A stretch of 64,000 bases of DNA from Pseudomonas frederiksbergensis (GCF_001952935.1 NZ_CP018319.1:5290001-5354000), one strand, 5' to 3'; shown: positions 15,690 to 24,403, counted from the first letter of the stretch. Notes: generated by a model not told the origin, from the letters alone. Program-made: numbers and translations.

Positions 15690-16907
15690 TTAGGGCAAGG
15701 CGGCTTCGACCAGTTCGATCCAGTGCCTGACAGGGGTTCGGCCCGCACCGTCGAGGTGGGACTGACAGCCGATATTGGCGGTGACAATGACTTCGGGGTG
15801 TCCGCTTTCCAGCGCATTGAGCTTGTTGTCGCGCAGTTGCCGGGACAGTTCCGGTTGGGTCAGCGAATAGGTGCCCGCCGAGCCGCAGCACAGGTGACTG
15901 TCGGCAACCGGCGTGAGGTTGAACCCAAGACTGGTCAGAATCGCTTCCACCGCACCGCCCAGTTTCTGCGCGTGCTGCAAGGTGCAGGGGCAATGGAAGG
16001 CCAGGCGTTGGGCGCTGTGGATGCCGAGTTTTTCCAGCGGTTCGTCGCGCAGCACTTCGACCAGATCCTTGGCCAGCGCACTGACCTTTTTCGCCTTCTC
16101 GGCATAGGCCGGGTCGGTGCGGAGCAAGTGACCGTAATCTTTGATGAAGGCGCCGCAACCGCTGGCGGTTTGCACGATGGCTTCGGCACCGCTTTCAATG
16201 CTCGGCCACCACGCGTCAATGTTGCGCCGGGCGCGATCCAGGCCGGCCGCCTGAGCATCGAGGTGATAATCCACCGCGCCGCAGCATCCGGCCTCGCGGG
16301 TTGCAATGACGCTGATCCCCAGTCGATCCAGTACCCGCGCGGCAGCCGCGTTGGTATTGGGTGACAGACTCGGTTGCACGCAGCCTTCGAGCATCAGCAC
16401 TTGCCGGGCATGGCGAGTGACCGGGCGTGGCTTGGCCGGATAGATGCGGCGCGGCAACTTGATCTGCAAGGTGTTGGGCAACAACGCCCGGAACACCTGG
16501 CCACTGCTGACCAGCCCTTTGAACAATGCAGGATTGGGCACGACGCTGCGCAATCCCTCGCGCAACAAGCGCTGACCGAGCGGGCGCGGCACCGCCGCAT
16601 CGACCACCGCCCGGCCGATGTCCAGCAAGTTGTGGTAATCGACACCGGAAGGGCAGGTGGTTTCGCAGTTACGGCACGACAGGCAGCGATCCAGGTGCTG
16701 TTGGGTCTTTTGCGTGACTTCATTGCCCTCCAGAACCTGTTTGATCAGGTAAATGCGGCCCCGCGGTCCGTCCAGTTCATCGCCGAGCAATTGATAGGTC
16801 GGGCAGGTGGCATTGCAGAAACCGCAGTGCACGCAGGTGCGCAGAATGCTTTCGGCTTCTTCGGCGCGGGGCAGGTGGCGGGCTTGTTCGCTCAAGGTGG
16901 TCTGCAT
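15690..16907 (-). CDS. glcF: Glycolate oxidase iron-sulfur subunit GlcF
   Basis: A 405-residue subunit. Two 4Fe-4S motifs lie in the first 90 residues, CVHCGFCNATCP and CLSCRNCETTCP, followed by two cysteine-rich CCG domains (EAGCCGAVDYH and SHLCCGSAGTYSL) typical of GlcF/LldE/HdrD proteins. It passes electrons from the flavin subunits GlcD and GlcE to the membrane quinone pool when glycolate is oxidised to glyoxylate. It starts 3 bases after the glcE stop and is followed by glcG. Confidence 0.95.
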   Translation of the reverse strand: MQTTLSEQARHLPRAEEAESILRTCVHCGFCNATCPTYQLLGDELDGPRGRIYLIKQVLEGNEVTQKTQQHLDRCLSCRNCETTCPSGVDYHNLLDIGRAVVDAAVPRPLGQRLLREGLRSVVPNPALFKGLVSSGQVFRALLPNTLQIKLPRRIYPAKPRPVTRHARQVLMLEGCVQPSLSPNTNAAAARVLDRLGISVIATREAGCCGAVDYHLDAQAAGLDRARRNIDAWWPSIESGAEAIVQTASGCGAFIKDYGHLLRTDPAYAEKAKKVSALAKDLVEVLRDEPLEKLGIHSAQRLAFHCPCTLQHAQKLGGAVEAILTSLGFNLTPVADSHLCCGSAGTYSLTQPELSRQLRDNKLNALESGHPEVIVTANIGCQSHLDGAGRTPVRHWIELVEAALP

Positions 16908-16910
16908 GGG

Positions 16911-17975
16911 TCAAAGCTCCGCGTACAGGCGCCCGGGGTTGAAGATGCCCCGGGGATCGAGTTGTTGCTTCAGGCTCCGGTGGTAGCGCATCAATGCGCC
17001 AGGCAACGGTTGAAACGGACTGTCGATCAGGCCATGGGTGTAGCAGGTCACATGCCCGCCGACTTCTTCGACGATCGAGCGGATGAACGCTGCCTCCGCG
17101 TCGGATTTGAGCCAGCGCTGCGCGCCGCCCCAATCGAGTAGCTGACGGCCAGGCAGGGAAAGCCGAGGCGTGTTGTGAGGGACGGACAGGCGCCAAAGTG
17201 CCTGGTCCTCATCGAAGAAGCTCAATCGATGTTCGTTGAGATCATCCCAGTACGAGGCGTCGAGCAACTCGCCGCCCAGTCGGTCATGTGCCGCAGCCAC
17301 CGAGCCTTCGCCACCCTCAAGTCGCAGGTGCAGGCGCTGCCCATCGTGGCACGCAGCACTGATCGGCAACGGCTGCTGGCCCCATTCGGCGAGGCGCAGC
17401 AAGGCGCGGTCACTGTCCATTTCCAGGCTGATGCTTAACGCTTGACGCGGCTTGGGCAGGACCTTGAGCGAGACTTCGGTGACCACGCCGAGCGAGCCGT
17501 AGCTGCCGGCCATCAAGCGCGACAGGTCGTAGCCGGCGACGTTTTTCATGACTTCGCCACCAAAGCGCAAATGCTTGCCGTGGCCTGTAATGACGCGGGT
17601 CCCGAGGACAAAGTCCCTGACGGAGCCCGACCAGGGACGCCGTGGACCCGACAGCCCGCTGGCGATCATGCCGCCGACCGTGGCGCCGTCGCCGAAGGAG
17701 GGCGGTTCGCAGGGCAGCATCTGCTGCGCCGCGTCCAGCACTTCGGCCAGTTCTGTCAAAGGAGTGCCGCAGCGGGCGGTGATCACCAATTCGGTCGGGT
17801 CGTAGCTGACGATGCCTCGGTGGCTGCGCGTGTCGAGCACTTCGCCCGCCACAATGCGCCCAAGAAACGCCTTGCTGTTGGAGCCTTGAATGCGCAACGG
17901 CGTGGCGTTTTGCAACGCCTGGTTGACTTGCTCCAGCAGCGAGGCGCTGTCGTCGTTATCGTGTTCGCTACGCAT
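16911..17975 (-). CDS. glcE: Glycolate oxidase FAD-binding subunit GlcE
   Basis: A 354-residue FAD-binding subunit with a PCMH-type fold: TPLRIQGSNSK near the start, the FAD loop GDGATVGGMIASGLSGPRRP, and FGGEVMKNVAGYDLSRLMAGS. It has half the length of GlcD and lacks its C-terminal oxidase domain, as expected for GlcE. Start and glcD stop share an ATGA overlap, so the two are translationally coupled. It acts with GlcD and GlcF at the inner membrane. Confidence 0.95.
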   Translation of the reverse strand: MRSEHDNDDSASLLEQVNQALQNATPLRIQGSNSKAFLGRIVAGEVLDTRSHRGIVSYDPTELVITARCGTPLTELAEVLDAAQQMLPCEPPSFGDGATVGGMIASGLSGPRRPWSGSVRDFVLGTRVITGHGKHLRFGGEVMKNVAGYDLSRLMAGSYGSLGVVTEVSLKVLPKPRQALSISLEMDSDRALLRLAEWGQQPLPISAACHDGQRLHLRLEGGEGSVAAAHDRLGGELLDASYWDDLNEHRLSFFDEDQALWRLSVPHNTPRLSLPGRQLLDWGGAQRWLKSDAEAAFIRSIVEEVGGHVTCYTHGLIDSPFQPLPGALMRYHRSLKQQLDPRGIFNPGRLYAEL

Positions 17976-19474
17976 CAGAAACGCTCCAGTTCAGGGAAGG
18001 GCAACTGACCCATGTGAACGTGCATGGCGCCAAACTCGGCGCAGCGGTGCAGCGTCGGGATGTTCTTGCCGGGGTTGAGCAAACCACTCGGATCGAAGGC
18101 GGCTTTGACGGCATGGAACACGGTCAACTCATCGCTATTGAACTGCGCGCACATCTGATTGATTTTCTCCCGGCCCACGCCGTGTTCACCGGTGATGCTG
18201 CCACCAACCTTCACGCACAATTCGAGGATCTTGCCGCCCAGGGTTTCAGCGCGATCGAGCTCGCCCGGTTGATTGGCATCGAACAGAATCAGCGGGTGCA
18301 TGTTGCCGTCACCGGCGTGAAAAACATTGGCCACCCGCAGGCCGTACTCGGCTGATAACGCGGCGATCGCCTGCAGCACGCCGGGCAACTCGCGGCGCGG
18401 GATCGTCCCGTCCATGCAGTAATAATCCGGCGAGAGGCGACCCACCGCCGGGAATGCATTCTTGCGCCCGGCCCAGAAACGCACGCGTTCGGCTTCATCG
18501 CGGGCCTGGCGCACTTCGGTGGCGCCGGCCTGTTCCAGCACTTGGCGCACGCGGTCGCAGTCATCATGAACGTCGGCTTCAACGCCATCGAGCTCGCACA
18601 GCAAAATGGCTTCGGCGTCGACCGGATAGCCAGCGTGGATAAAGTCTTCGGCGGCGCGAATGGCCAGGTTGTCCATCATCTCCAGGCCACCGGGGATGAT
18701 GCCGGCGGCAATAATGTCACCCACCGCGCGGCCCGCCTTCTCGACGGAATCGAACGCCGCCAGCAGCACTTTAGCGGTCTGGGGTTTGGGCAGCAGTTTG
18801 ACCGTGACCTCGGTGATGATACCGAGCATGCCTTCGGAGCCGGTGAACAACGCCAGCAGATCGAAGCCCGGAGAATCGAGCGCCTGGGAACCCAGGGGCA
18901 GGTGTTCGCCGTCGACGGTGAGGATGTCGACCTTAAGCAGGTTGTGCACGGTCAGCCCATATTTCAGGCAATGCACGCCACCGGCGTTTTCCGCCACATT
19001 GCCGCCGATTGAACAAGCGATCTGCGAGGAAGGGTCCGGCGCGTAATACAAGCCAAACGGCGCTGCAGCCTGGGAAATCGCCAGATTGCGCACCCCCGGC
19101 TGTACCCGAGCCGTACGGGCGGCGGGGTCGATGTGCAGAATAGAGTTGAAGCGCGCCATTACCAGCAGCACGCCTTTTTCCAGCGGCAAGGCCCCGCCGG
19201 ACAAACCGGTGCCGGCACCGCGGGCGACCACCGCGACTTGCCGCTCATGGCAGAGTCGAAGCACACCTTGCACCTCGTCAACGTTGCGTGGCAGCACCAC
19301 CAGCATGGGCGTGGTTCGGTAAGCAGAAAGCCCGTCGCATTCGTACGGTTTGAGTTCTTCCTGTTGATGCAGGACTTCCAGATCCGGCCACTGTGTTTGC
19401 AGGGCTTGCAGCAAGGCAGTTTTGTCGACATCGGGCAGGGCGCCATCGACGCGTTCATCGTAAAGAATGTTCAT
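17975..19474 (-). CDS. glcD: Glycolate oxidase catalytic subunit GlcD
   Basis: A 499-residue FAD-linked oxidase: FAD_binding_4 region with VVARGAGTGLSGGALP and CSIGGNVAENAGGVHCLKYG, and the C-terminal oxidase domain with FHAGDGNMHPLI and GSITGEHGVGREK, close to E. coli GlcD. It oxidises glycolate (and often D-lactate) to the 2-oxo acid. The ATG at 19474 is preferred, with the longer frame left out. It is the first gene of glcDEFG and faces glcC across a 234-base region with two operator-like palindromes. Confidence 0.95.
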   Translation of the reverse strand: MNILYDERVDGALPDVDKTALLQALQTQWPDLEVLHQQEELKPYECDGLSAYRTTPMLVVLPRNVDEVQGVLRLCHERQVAVVARGAGTGLSGGALPLEKGVLLVMARFNSILHIDPAARTARVQPGVRNLAISQAAAPFGLYYAPDPSSQIACSIGGNVAENAGGVHCLKYGLTVHNLLKVDILTVDGEHLPLGSQALDSPGFDLLALFTGSEGMLGIITEVTVKLLPKPQTAKVLLAAFDSVEKAGRAVGDIIAAGIIPGGLEMMDNLAIRAAEDFIHAGYPVDAEAILLCELDGVEADVHDDCDRVRQVLEQAGATEVRQARDEAERVRFWAGRKNAFPAVGRLSPDYYCMDGTIPRRELPGVLQAIAALSAEYGLRVANVFHAGDGNMHPLILFDANQPGELDRAETLGGKILELCVKVGGSITGEHGVGREKINQMCAQFNSDELTVFHAVKAAFDPSGLLNPGKNIPTLHRCAEFGAMHVHMGQLPFPELERF

Positions 19475-19577
19475 AGGCGGTTGACGACCCTCAGTTGTTT
19501 TTATAGGAGGTCTGTGTCCGTTTACCACTGACTTGCATCATTGGCCTGAGGCGCTCTACTGTCTATGTGTTGTTTGG

Positions 19578-19590
19578 CTGGTCGAACCAG
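19578..19590. promoter_or_regulatory. FadR-type operator, copy 1 (glc control region)
   Basis: CTGGTCGAACCAG contains the TGGT-N3-ACCA core bound by FadR-branch GntR regulators such as PdhR and LldR. It lies about 105 bases upstream of glcD and is matched by a second copy close to glcC. Inferred binding site for GlcC. Confidence 0.6.
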
Positions 19591-19684
19591 TTTTTTATTC
19601 GATGGTTTTTTATTAAGTTAAAAAAGATGTTCTAAAACATAAATATAGCCTGGTGGTTGAACATCTGTTGTTTTGGCGGTGAGG

Positions 19685-19697
19685 CTGGTCATACCAG
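19685..19697. promoter_or_regulatory. FadR-type operator, copy 2 (glc control region)
   Basis: CTGGTCATACCAG has the same TGGT-N3-ACCA core as the first copy, with 107 bases between their starts, about ten helical turns. It lies just upstream of the glcC ribosome site, so occupancy could also block glcC transcription or early elongation. Confidence 0.6.
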
Positions 19698-19708
19698 TTG
19701 GAGAGTCG

Positions 19709-20476
19709 ATGGAAAGGGCAGAAACGAGCCGTAATCCACAAGTCGCAGACGTGGTCTGTGAGCGTATTGAGCGTCTGATCGTCGACGGGGTACTCAAGAC
19801 CGGGCAATTGTTGCCGTCGGAACGTCGTCTGACCGAAAAACTTGGCGTTTCCCGCACGGCACTTCGCGAGGGCCTGAAGTTGTTGCGCGCTCGCGGGATT
19901 ATCAAGACAGAACAGGGCAAAGGCTCTTTTGTGGCCGATCTTTCGGGACACGGTGCCGCGTCGCCGTTGATGCACTTGTTCAGCTCACAACCGCGCACAC
20001 TCTACGATTTGTTCGAGGTCCGCAGCCTGCTCGAAGGCGAGTCCGCACGCCTGGCGGCGTTGCGCGGAACCGATGCCGATTTCGTCCTCATCACCCGCAG
20101 CTATGAGGCGTTGTGCAACGCCCATAGCCGTTCGCTGGAGGCGAGCGAACACGCCCGGCTCGATCACGCGTTCCACCTGGCGATTTGCGAGGCTTCGCAC
20201 AACCCGGTGCTGGTGCAGACCTTGCGCTCGCTGACGGACTTGCTGCCGAGCACGGTGTTTGCCTCGGTCAATAACCTTTACCACCGCGAACCGCAAAAGC
20301 GTCAGATCGACCGTCAACATGCGCGGCTCTACAACGCCGTCACCGGCCGTATGCCCGAACAGGCGCGCAAGGCGGCCATCGCGCATATCCAGAGCATTTG
20401 CGAGAACCTCAAGGAAATCGAAAGCGAGGAACAACGTCTGGTCAGGGCCACGCTGCGACTTGAGGGATGGGCGTAA
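19709..20476 (+). CDS. glcC: Glycolate-responsive GntR/FadR-family regulator GlcC
   Basis: A 255-residue regulator with an N-terminal winged helix (LPSERRLTEKLGVSRTALREG) and a C-terminal FCD domain. It is transcribed away from glcDEFG, the usual arrangement for GlcC, which activates glycolate genes when glycolate binds. The ATG at 19709 has GGAGAG upstream; a longer frame starting at a TTG runs through the operator and is less likely. Two TGGT-N3-ACCA palindromes in the shared region are the likely targets. Confidence 0.92.
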   Translation: MERAETSRNPQVADVVCERIERLIVDGVLKTGQLLPSERRLTEKLGVSRTALREGLKLLRARGIIKTEQGKGSFVADLSGHGAASPLMHLFSSQPRTLYDLFEVRSLLEGESARLAALRGTDADFVLITRSYEALCNAHSRSLEASEHARLDHAFHLAICEASHNPVLVQTLRSLTDLLPSTVFASVNNLYHREPQKRQIDRQHARLYNAVTGRMPEQARKAAIAHIQSICENLKEIESEEQRLVRATLRLEGWA

Positions 20477-20487
20477 GGCCCGGGTCC

Positions 20488-20516
20488 CCCTTCGCGAGCA
20501 GGCTCGCTCCTACATT
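20488..20516. repeat. Single REP element
   Basis: CTTCGCGAGCAGGCTCGCTC followed by CTACATTT is the common Pseudomonas REP sequence; it forms a hairpin with GCGAGC arms. It lies between the ends of glcC and the DGC gene, where it may protect both 3' ends. Confidence 0.65.
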
Positions 20517-20531
20517 TGATCTGCGTTGACT

Positions 20532-20927
20532 TCAAACCATCAGTTCAGAGGCGTGATTCTGCCGAGCATCACTGGCAATCAGCTGCCCGATCTGTACAAA
20601 CAACTCATCACTCTCTGCTTGCGTACAGTCCTCGCCATAACGCTTGCGCAACCCGTAATGGCTAAGAATCAGATGCACATCCGCGCGCAGGCCATGCTGC
20701 TTCAGGCAATTTTCAACACATTGCAACGGGCAACCATCCAACGCAAAAATCCGCCGCCCCGAACGTGCCTTGTTGACCAGCGCCGCCACATGCCCGCCGA
20801 CCCCGACGATGCAGGACATTTCCGCCAGGCCGCTGCGATCCAGCCGCACGGCCAGGGTGTTGGCCAGTTGGGCGACGTTGGAGCAGCCTGAGCAGGAGTA
20901 AATCAGGGGCAAGGTTGAACGGGACAT
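20532..20927 (-). CDS. DGC-domain putative zinc-binding protein
   Basis: A 131-residue protein of the DGC family, with conserved cysteine motifs SCSGCSN near the start and ALDGCPLQCVENC (the Asp-Gly-Cys for which the family is named). Proteins of this family have been called putative zinc-binding; biochemistry is not known to me. The start has a GGAGAG site. An ANR/DNR box lies 55 bases upstream and fits a class II activator position, so it is probably induced in low oxygen or by nitric oxide. Placed downstream of dnr. Confidence 0.82.
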   Translation of the reverse strand: MSRSTLPLIYSCSGCSNVAQLANTLAVRLDRSGLAEMSCIVGVGGHVAALVNKARSGRRIFALDGCPLQCVENCLKQHGLRADVHLILSHYGLRKRYGEDCTQAESDELFVQIGQLIASDARQNHASELMV

Positions 20928-20981
20928 GAGCGCTCTCCATGGATGGACTTCTTCAGTGTGCAAGGCCGCTGGCATTGCGCA

Positions 20982-20995
20982 TTGACTGCGGTCAA
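20982..20995. promoter_or_regulatory. ANR/DNR box upstream of the DGC gene
   Basis: TTGACTGCGGTCAA is a perfect TTGAC-N4-GTCAA palindrome, a common variant of the TTGAT-N4-ATCAA site of ANR and DNR. Its centre would lie about 41 bases from a start site near 20947, leaving a 20-base leader for the DGC gene. Confidence 0.65.
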
Positions 20996-21001
20996 TTCCG
21001 T

Positions 21002-21676
21002 CTATTGGAAGGCCGCGAGGTCCTCTTCGGCGAGGATGCTGATATTGCGCCGTTCCATGGCAATCAGGCCGCTGTCCACCAGACGGTGCAGGATCCGCGA
21101 AAAGGTTTCCGGCTGAATACCCAGCTTCGAGGCGACCAGGCGTTTGGACACCTGCAAGACAATCAAGCCGCTGACCGGGTTGCGTTCCTGGAACAGAAAA
21201 TTGATCACCCGCCGGCTCGCACTGGCCATGGTCAAGGTGTCGATGTCGCGCAGACGCAGGTGCAAGTGCACGCTCATACTCGCGAGGATCGCCAGGCAAA
21301 CTTTTGGCTGGTCTTCCAGGGCATTGCGGTAATGGCTGCCCTCGATACTCACCAGCACGCTGTCCTTCAGCGCAGTGGCGCTCACCGGGTAGAGACGGGC
21401 CTGGCTGAACAGCAAGGCTTCGGCAAAGGTCTGGCCGGGGTGAATGATCTCCACCAGGTTCTCCTGGCCTTCACCGGTCAGCCGGTACAACTTGATCTGG
21501 CCGCTGACCAGCAGAAAAAAACGCTTGGCCGGGTCGCCCTGGTGCATGAGCGTGCTGTGACAGGCCAGGCGCTTGAGCATGGCCAGGCCGCAGACTTCCT
21601 CGAAGATTTTCTCCGGCAACTGGCTGAACAGATGATGACGACGCAACGTTAAAACGATGGAAGGGTGGGTCAGCAT
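21002..21676 (-). CDS. dnr: Crp/Fnr-family regulator of the DNR type (nitric oxide/denitrification)
   Basis: A 224-residue regulator with an N-terminal cyclic-nucleotide-like domain and a C-terminal helix-turn-helix whose recognition region VASKLGIQPETFSRILHRL closely matches Pseudomonas DNR. It lacks the N-terminal cysteine cluster of ANR/FNR, so it should sense NO through haem rather than oxygen through an iron-sulfur cluster. It lies beside narXL, and its promoter carries a NarL-type heptamer pair, as expected if nitrate also controls it. No nir, nor or nos genes are in the window. Confidence 0.85.
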   Translation of the reverse strand: MLTHPSIVLTLRRHHLFSQLPEKIFEEVCGLAMLKRLACHSTLMHQGDPAKRFFLLVSGQIKLYRLTGEGQENLVEIIHPGQTFAEALLFSQARLYPVSATALKDSVLVSIEGSHYRNALEDQPKVCLAILASMSVHLHLRLRDIDTLTMASASRRVINFLFQERNPVSGLIVLQVSKRLVASKLGIQPETFSRILHRLVDSGLIAMERRNISILAEEDLAAFQ

Positions 21677-21740
21677 GGCGTACCTCCGCTGACGCTCATA
21701 GTAGAGAGCGCCGGCCGGATGACCTATGCCTCTGCCGGCC

Positions 21741-21756
21741 TACCTCCAAAGAGGCA
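21741..21756. promoter_or_regulatory. NarL-type 7-2-7 heptamer pair in the dnr promoter
   Basis: TACCTCCAAAGAGGCA gives two inverted heptamers (TACCTCC and, on the other strand, TGCCTCT) separated by AA, close to the TACYYMT consensus. It lies 65-80 bases upstream of the dnr start and just past the narL stop. NarL control of dnr is known in P. aeruginosa. Confidence 0.6.
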
Positions 21757-21762
21757 TGCCTG

Positions 21763-22410
21763 TCAGCCGGCATTGCGCAGATGCTCCATGGCCCACACCG
21801 CCGCCTCGACCCGCGAGCGCAAACCGAGTTTGTGCAGCAGGTTTTTCACGTGAACCTTGACCGTGCCTTCGGTGATGCCCAGCTTGTGCCCGATGACCTT
21901 GTTGCTGAAACCGCTGGCGATGGTTTTCAGCACCTGACGCTCACGCTCGGTCAGTTCCACCACAGTTTGACGCTGCGGTGAGCGCAGGGCCTGGGCCATG
22001 ACCTGGGTCAGCCCCGGGCTGATCACCAATTCGCCGTTCAAGGCATTGCGGATGTACTGAATCAACAGTTCGGGCTCCATGTCCTTGAGCAGGTAGCCGT
22101 CGGCATCCAGACGCAGTGCGTCGCGAATATCGTCTTCGGCATCCGAGACCGTAAACAGCAACACCTTGCCGGTGTAGTGCATCGCCCGTAATTGGCGCAG
22201 GGTTTCAATGCCATTCATCAGCGGCATGTTGTTATCGAGCAGCACCAGATCCGGTTGCAGCGGTTCGATCATGCTGAGTGCTTCTTCACCGTTATTGGCT
22301 TCGCCGACGATCAGGAAATCATCTTCAAGTTCGAGCATCTGACGGATGCCGTGACGCATCATCGGGTGGTCGTCGACCAGCAGGATGGTGTGTTGCAGGG
22401 ACGGGTTCAT
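21763..22410 (-). CDS. narL: Nitrate response regulator NarL
   Basis: A 215-residue two-domain response regulator. The receiver has the phosphoacceptor in DLVLLDNNMPLMNG, and the C-terminal LuxR-type helix-turn-helix reads LTERERQVLKTIASGFSNK, then ITEGTVKVHVKNLLHKL. It is phosphorylated by NarX in response to nitrate and activates nitrate reductase genes. Start overlaps the narX stop as ATGA. Heptamer pairs matching NarL sites are seen before dnr and before narK1. Confidence 0.93.
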   Translation of the reverse strand: MNPSLQHTILLVDDHPMMRHGIRQMLELEDDFLIVGEANNGEEALSMIEPLQPDLVLLDNNMPLMNGIETLRQLRAMHYTGKVLLFTVSDAEDDIRDALRLDADGYLLKDMEPELLIQYIRNALNGELVISPGLTQVMAQALRSPQRQTVVELTERERQVLKTIASGFSNKVIGHKLGITEGTVKVHVKNLLHKLGLRSRVEAAVWAMEHLRNAG

Positions 22411-24209
22411 GTGACGCTACCTTCTGTTTGCTGCCCGAGAAACTCCGGTTGGAATTCCAGTTGGACGCGGGTGCCTTGCGGCTCCCTGGACACTATTTCG
22501 AGTTGACCGCGCAGGCTGCGGGCGCGCTCATCCATGATTTTCAGACCGTGGTGTTCGCGTTGGTCGACGTTACCGCTGAAGCCACGCCCGTCGTCTTCGA
22601 CGATAAGCCTGACGGTTTCACCGTCCTGACGCAGTTGCAGCCAGGCGTTTTGCGCATGGGCGTGGCGCAGGCAGTTGGAGAGCGCCTCGCGGGTGATCTG
22701 CAAAATGTGGATCTGTTCGCTGGCCGATAACTGAAAGGCCAGCGCGTCGACGTGCAGGTGCACCTGGAATTCCCCTCGTCGGGAAAACTCCTCGGCGGTG
22801 TCCTTGAGTTCCTGTACCAGCCCCGCATCGTGAATCTGCAAGCGAAAGGTGGTCAGCAATTCGCGTAACTGGCGATAGGCATTGTTCAGCCCTTCGCGCA
22901 GTTCGGCGGTGACGTTTTCCAGGGTCTCGACCGGTTCGCCACGGCGCATCAGGGTCTGCAGGCGGCTGACTTGCAGCTTCATGTAGGACAAGGCCTGGGC
23001 CAGTGAGTCGTGCAGCTCGCGGGCGATGATCGTGCGTTCTTCGAGAAGAAGCAGGCGATGATCCTGTTCCCGCTGGCGTTTGAGCGACAGCGAGGTACCA
23101 ATCAGGTTGGCCAGGGCCTGGATCAGTTGGGTTTCCCAGGCTTGCGTCGGGTGCCCGTCGACAAAATGCGCCTTGAGTTCACCCAGTTCACTGCCCTGAT
23201 TGCTGATGCTGAAGGTTTGCGGGCTGGCTTTATGGTGCTTCTGGCACGTGGCGCAATCGCTGCTGGCGCAGACTTCCCGGATGTTCGCGCCATGCAGGGC
23301 GAGCAACTGCTGGGACGGTGCCTGCATTTGTCCTTGCAGGCACAGCGACAAGCGCAAGCCGGGCAAGCGTTGCTGGAAGCGCCGGATCAACTCGTCCAGG
23401 CCTTCGGCATTGGCCAGGCGCGTGGCCAGGCTGCGACTGCTTTGGTACAGCAACTCAAGAGCGGCATTGGCTTGTTGCAGGTTCAGGGTTTTTTGCTGGA
23501 CCTGACTCTCAAGGGTGCGATGGGAGTCTTCGATCGTCTCGGCCATGGCGTTGAAACTCATGGCCAACTGGCCCAGTTCATCCTGGGACTGATGGTTGAC
23601 CCGCACCTTGAAATCGCCGCGACGAAAGCGCTGGGTCGCGTCCACCAACTCTTTCAAGGGCATGACGACCCCGTACTGCAACTCGTAGAGCCCAATCAGC
23701 AGGACGAACAGGGTGGTGAACAAGGCCAAGCCCTGGATCACCTGTTGCCAGCCTTGCTTCTGTTCGCTTTGGCGCTGCAACAGGTTGACGAACTGGTTCA
23801 GTCGTTCAATGAAGGGCAGGGCCTGGACCTGAAAATAGGCGGCATCGCCACGCTCCAGTGCCGGGCGCAAATCCTCCTTCCATTGTTGCTGGATTTGCTC
23901 GTAGCTGAGTTGCAGCGCGGTGGTCGGACCATCTTCCAGTACCGCCTTGAGTGACTGGCTGTTGAGCCGGGTTTGCAGGCTGTCGCTGACGGCGATGATT
24001 TCTTCGCCGGTTACCCCCGCGGCCAGTTTCCAGCTCAGGTGGTAGGTCTCCATGCGCACCGAGCCGGCGGTGTTGATGGCGGCCGCATCGCCTTGGCTGA
24101 ACCAGGCGATCAGTCCGGCGCTCAACGAACTGGCGAGGGCGAGGACGGCGATCAGGATCACCGCCAGCCCGGCGCGAGCGGGCAGGGAGCTGCGCAACCA
24201 GCGGATCAT
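22407..24209 (-). CDS. narX: Nitrate/nitrite sensor kinase NarX
   Basis: A 600-residue membrane histidine kinase. In order: a transmembrane helix (about 12-35), a periplasmic sensor with the nitrate-binding P-box (AAAINTAGSVRMETYHLSW, key Arg-Met), a second helix (about 160-182), HAMP, a signalling helix, a cysteine-bearing central module (CASSDCATCQKHH), a HisKA_3 dimerisation domain with the phosphorylated His in ARELHDSLAQAL (about residue 397), and an ATPase domain with VEDDGRGF. It senses nitrate and phosphorylates NarL. Divergent from narK1 over a 305-base control region. Confidence 0.94.
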   Translation of the reverse strand: MIRWLRSSLPARAGLAVILIAVLALASSLSAGLIAWFSQGDAAAINTAGSVRMETYHLSWKLAAGVTGEEIIAVSDSLQTRLNSQSLKAVLEDGPTTALQLSYEQIQQQWKEDLRPALERGDAAYFQVQALPFIERLNQFVNLLQRQSEQKQGWQQVIQGLALFTTLFVLLIGLYELQYGVVMPLKELVDATQRFRRGDFKVRVNHQSQDELGQLAMSFNAMAETIEDSHRTLESQVQQKTLNLQQANAALELLYQSSRSLATRLANAEGLDELIRRFQQRLPGLRLSLCLQGQMQAPSQQLLALHGANIREVCASSDCATCQKHHKASPQTFSISNQGSELGELKAHFVDGHPTQAWETQLIQALANLIGTSLSLKRQREQDHRLLLLEERTIIARELHDSLAQALSYMKLQVSRLQTLMRRGEPVETLENVTAELREGLNNAYRQLRELLTTFRLQIHDAGLVQELKDTAEEFSRRGEFQVHLHVDALAFQLSASEQIHILQITREALSNCLRHAHAQNAWLQLRQDGETVRLIVEDDGRGFSGNVDQREHHGLKIMDERARSLRGQLEIVSREPQGTRVQLEFQPEFLGQQTEGSVT

Positions 24210-24290
24210 CAGCGCAGGTCCCGGAAGAAATCAGCAAAACAGCACACGTGGAGCTCCAGGAAGGGGGTTTGCCGCCGATCCCGGGCGCGC

Positions 24291-24306
24291 TACCTCTAAA
24301 GAGTTG
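24291..24306. promoter_or_regulatory. Degenerate NarL heptamer pair near narX
   Basis: TACCTCTAAAGAGTTG has one consensus heptamer (TACCTCT) and an inverted partner matching at five of seven bases, separated by AA. It lies about 85 bases upstream of narX and 210 upstream of narK1, and may help NarL autoregulate narXL. Confidence 0.45.
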
Positions 24307-24387
24307 TCGACTGATCCTTGTCAGCAAAAACCTTTGAAGAAAACCTCAAGACACTGATAAATCAATGGTTTCAGGGTTTTCCTGTAC

Positions 24388-24403
24388 TACCTCCTTAGAG
24401 GTA
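24388..24403. promoter_or_regulatory. NarL-type 7-2-7 heptamer pair upstream of narK1
   Basis: TACCTCCTTAGAGGTA is a near-perfect inverted heptamer pair with a 2-base spacer, the arrangement preferred by NarL/NarP. It lies 39 bases upstream of the ANR box, a sensible place for nitrate activation added on top of oxygen control. Confidence 0.7.

Noticed and set aside
20532..21299. A longer frame for the DGC gene
   Set aside because: The upstream part overlaps dnr in antisense and has no domain; the ATG at 20927 follows a proper ribosome site and an ANR/DNR box.
24335..24360. A second ANR-like site near narX (CTGATAAATCAAT)
   Set aside because: The half-sites are two bases apart instead of four.
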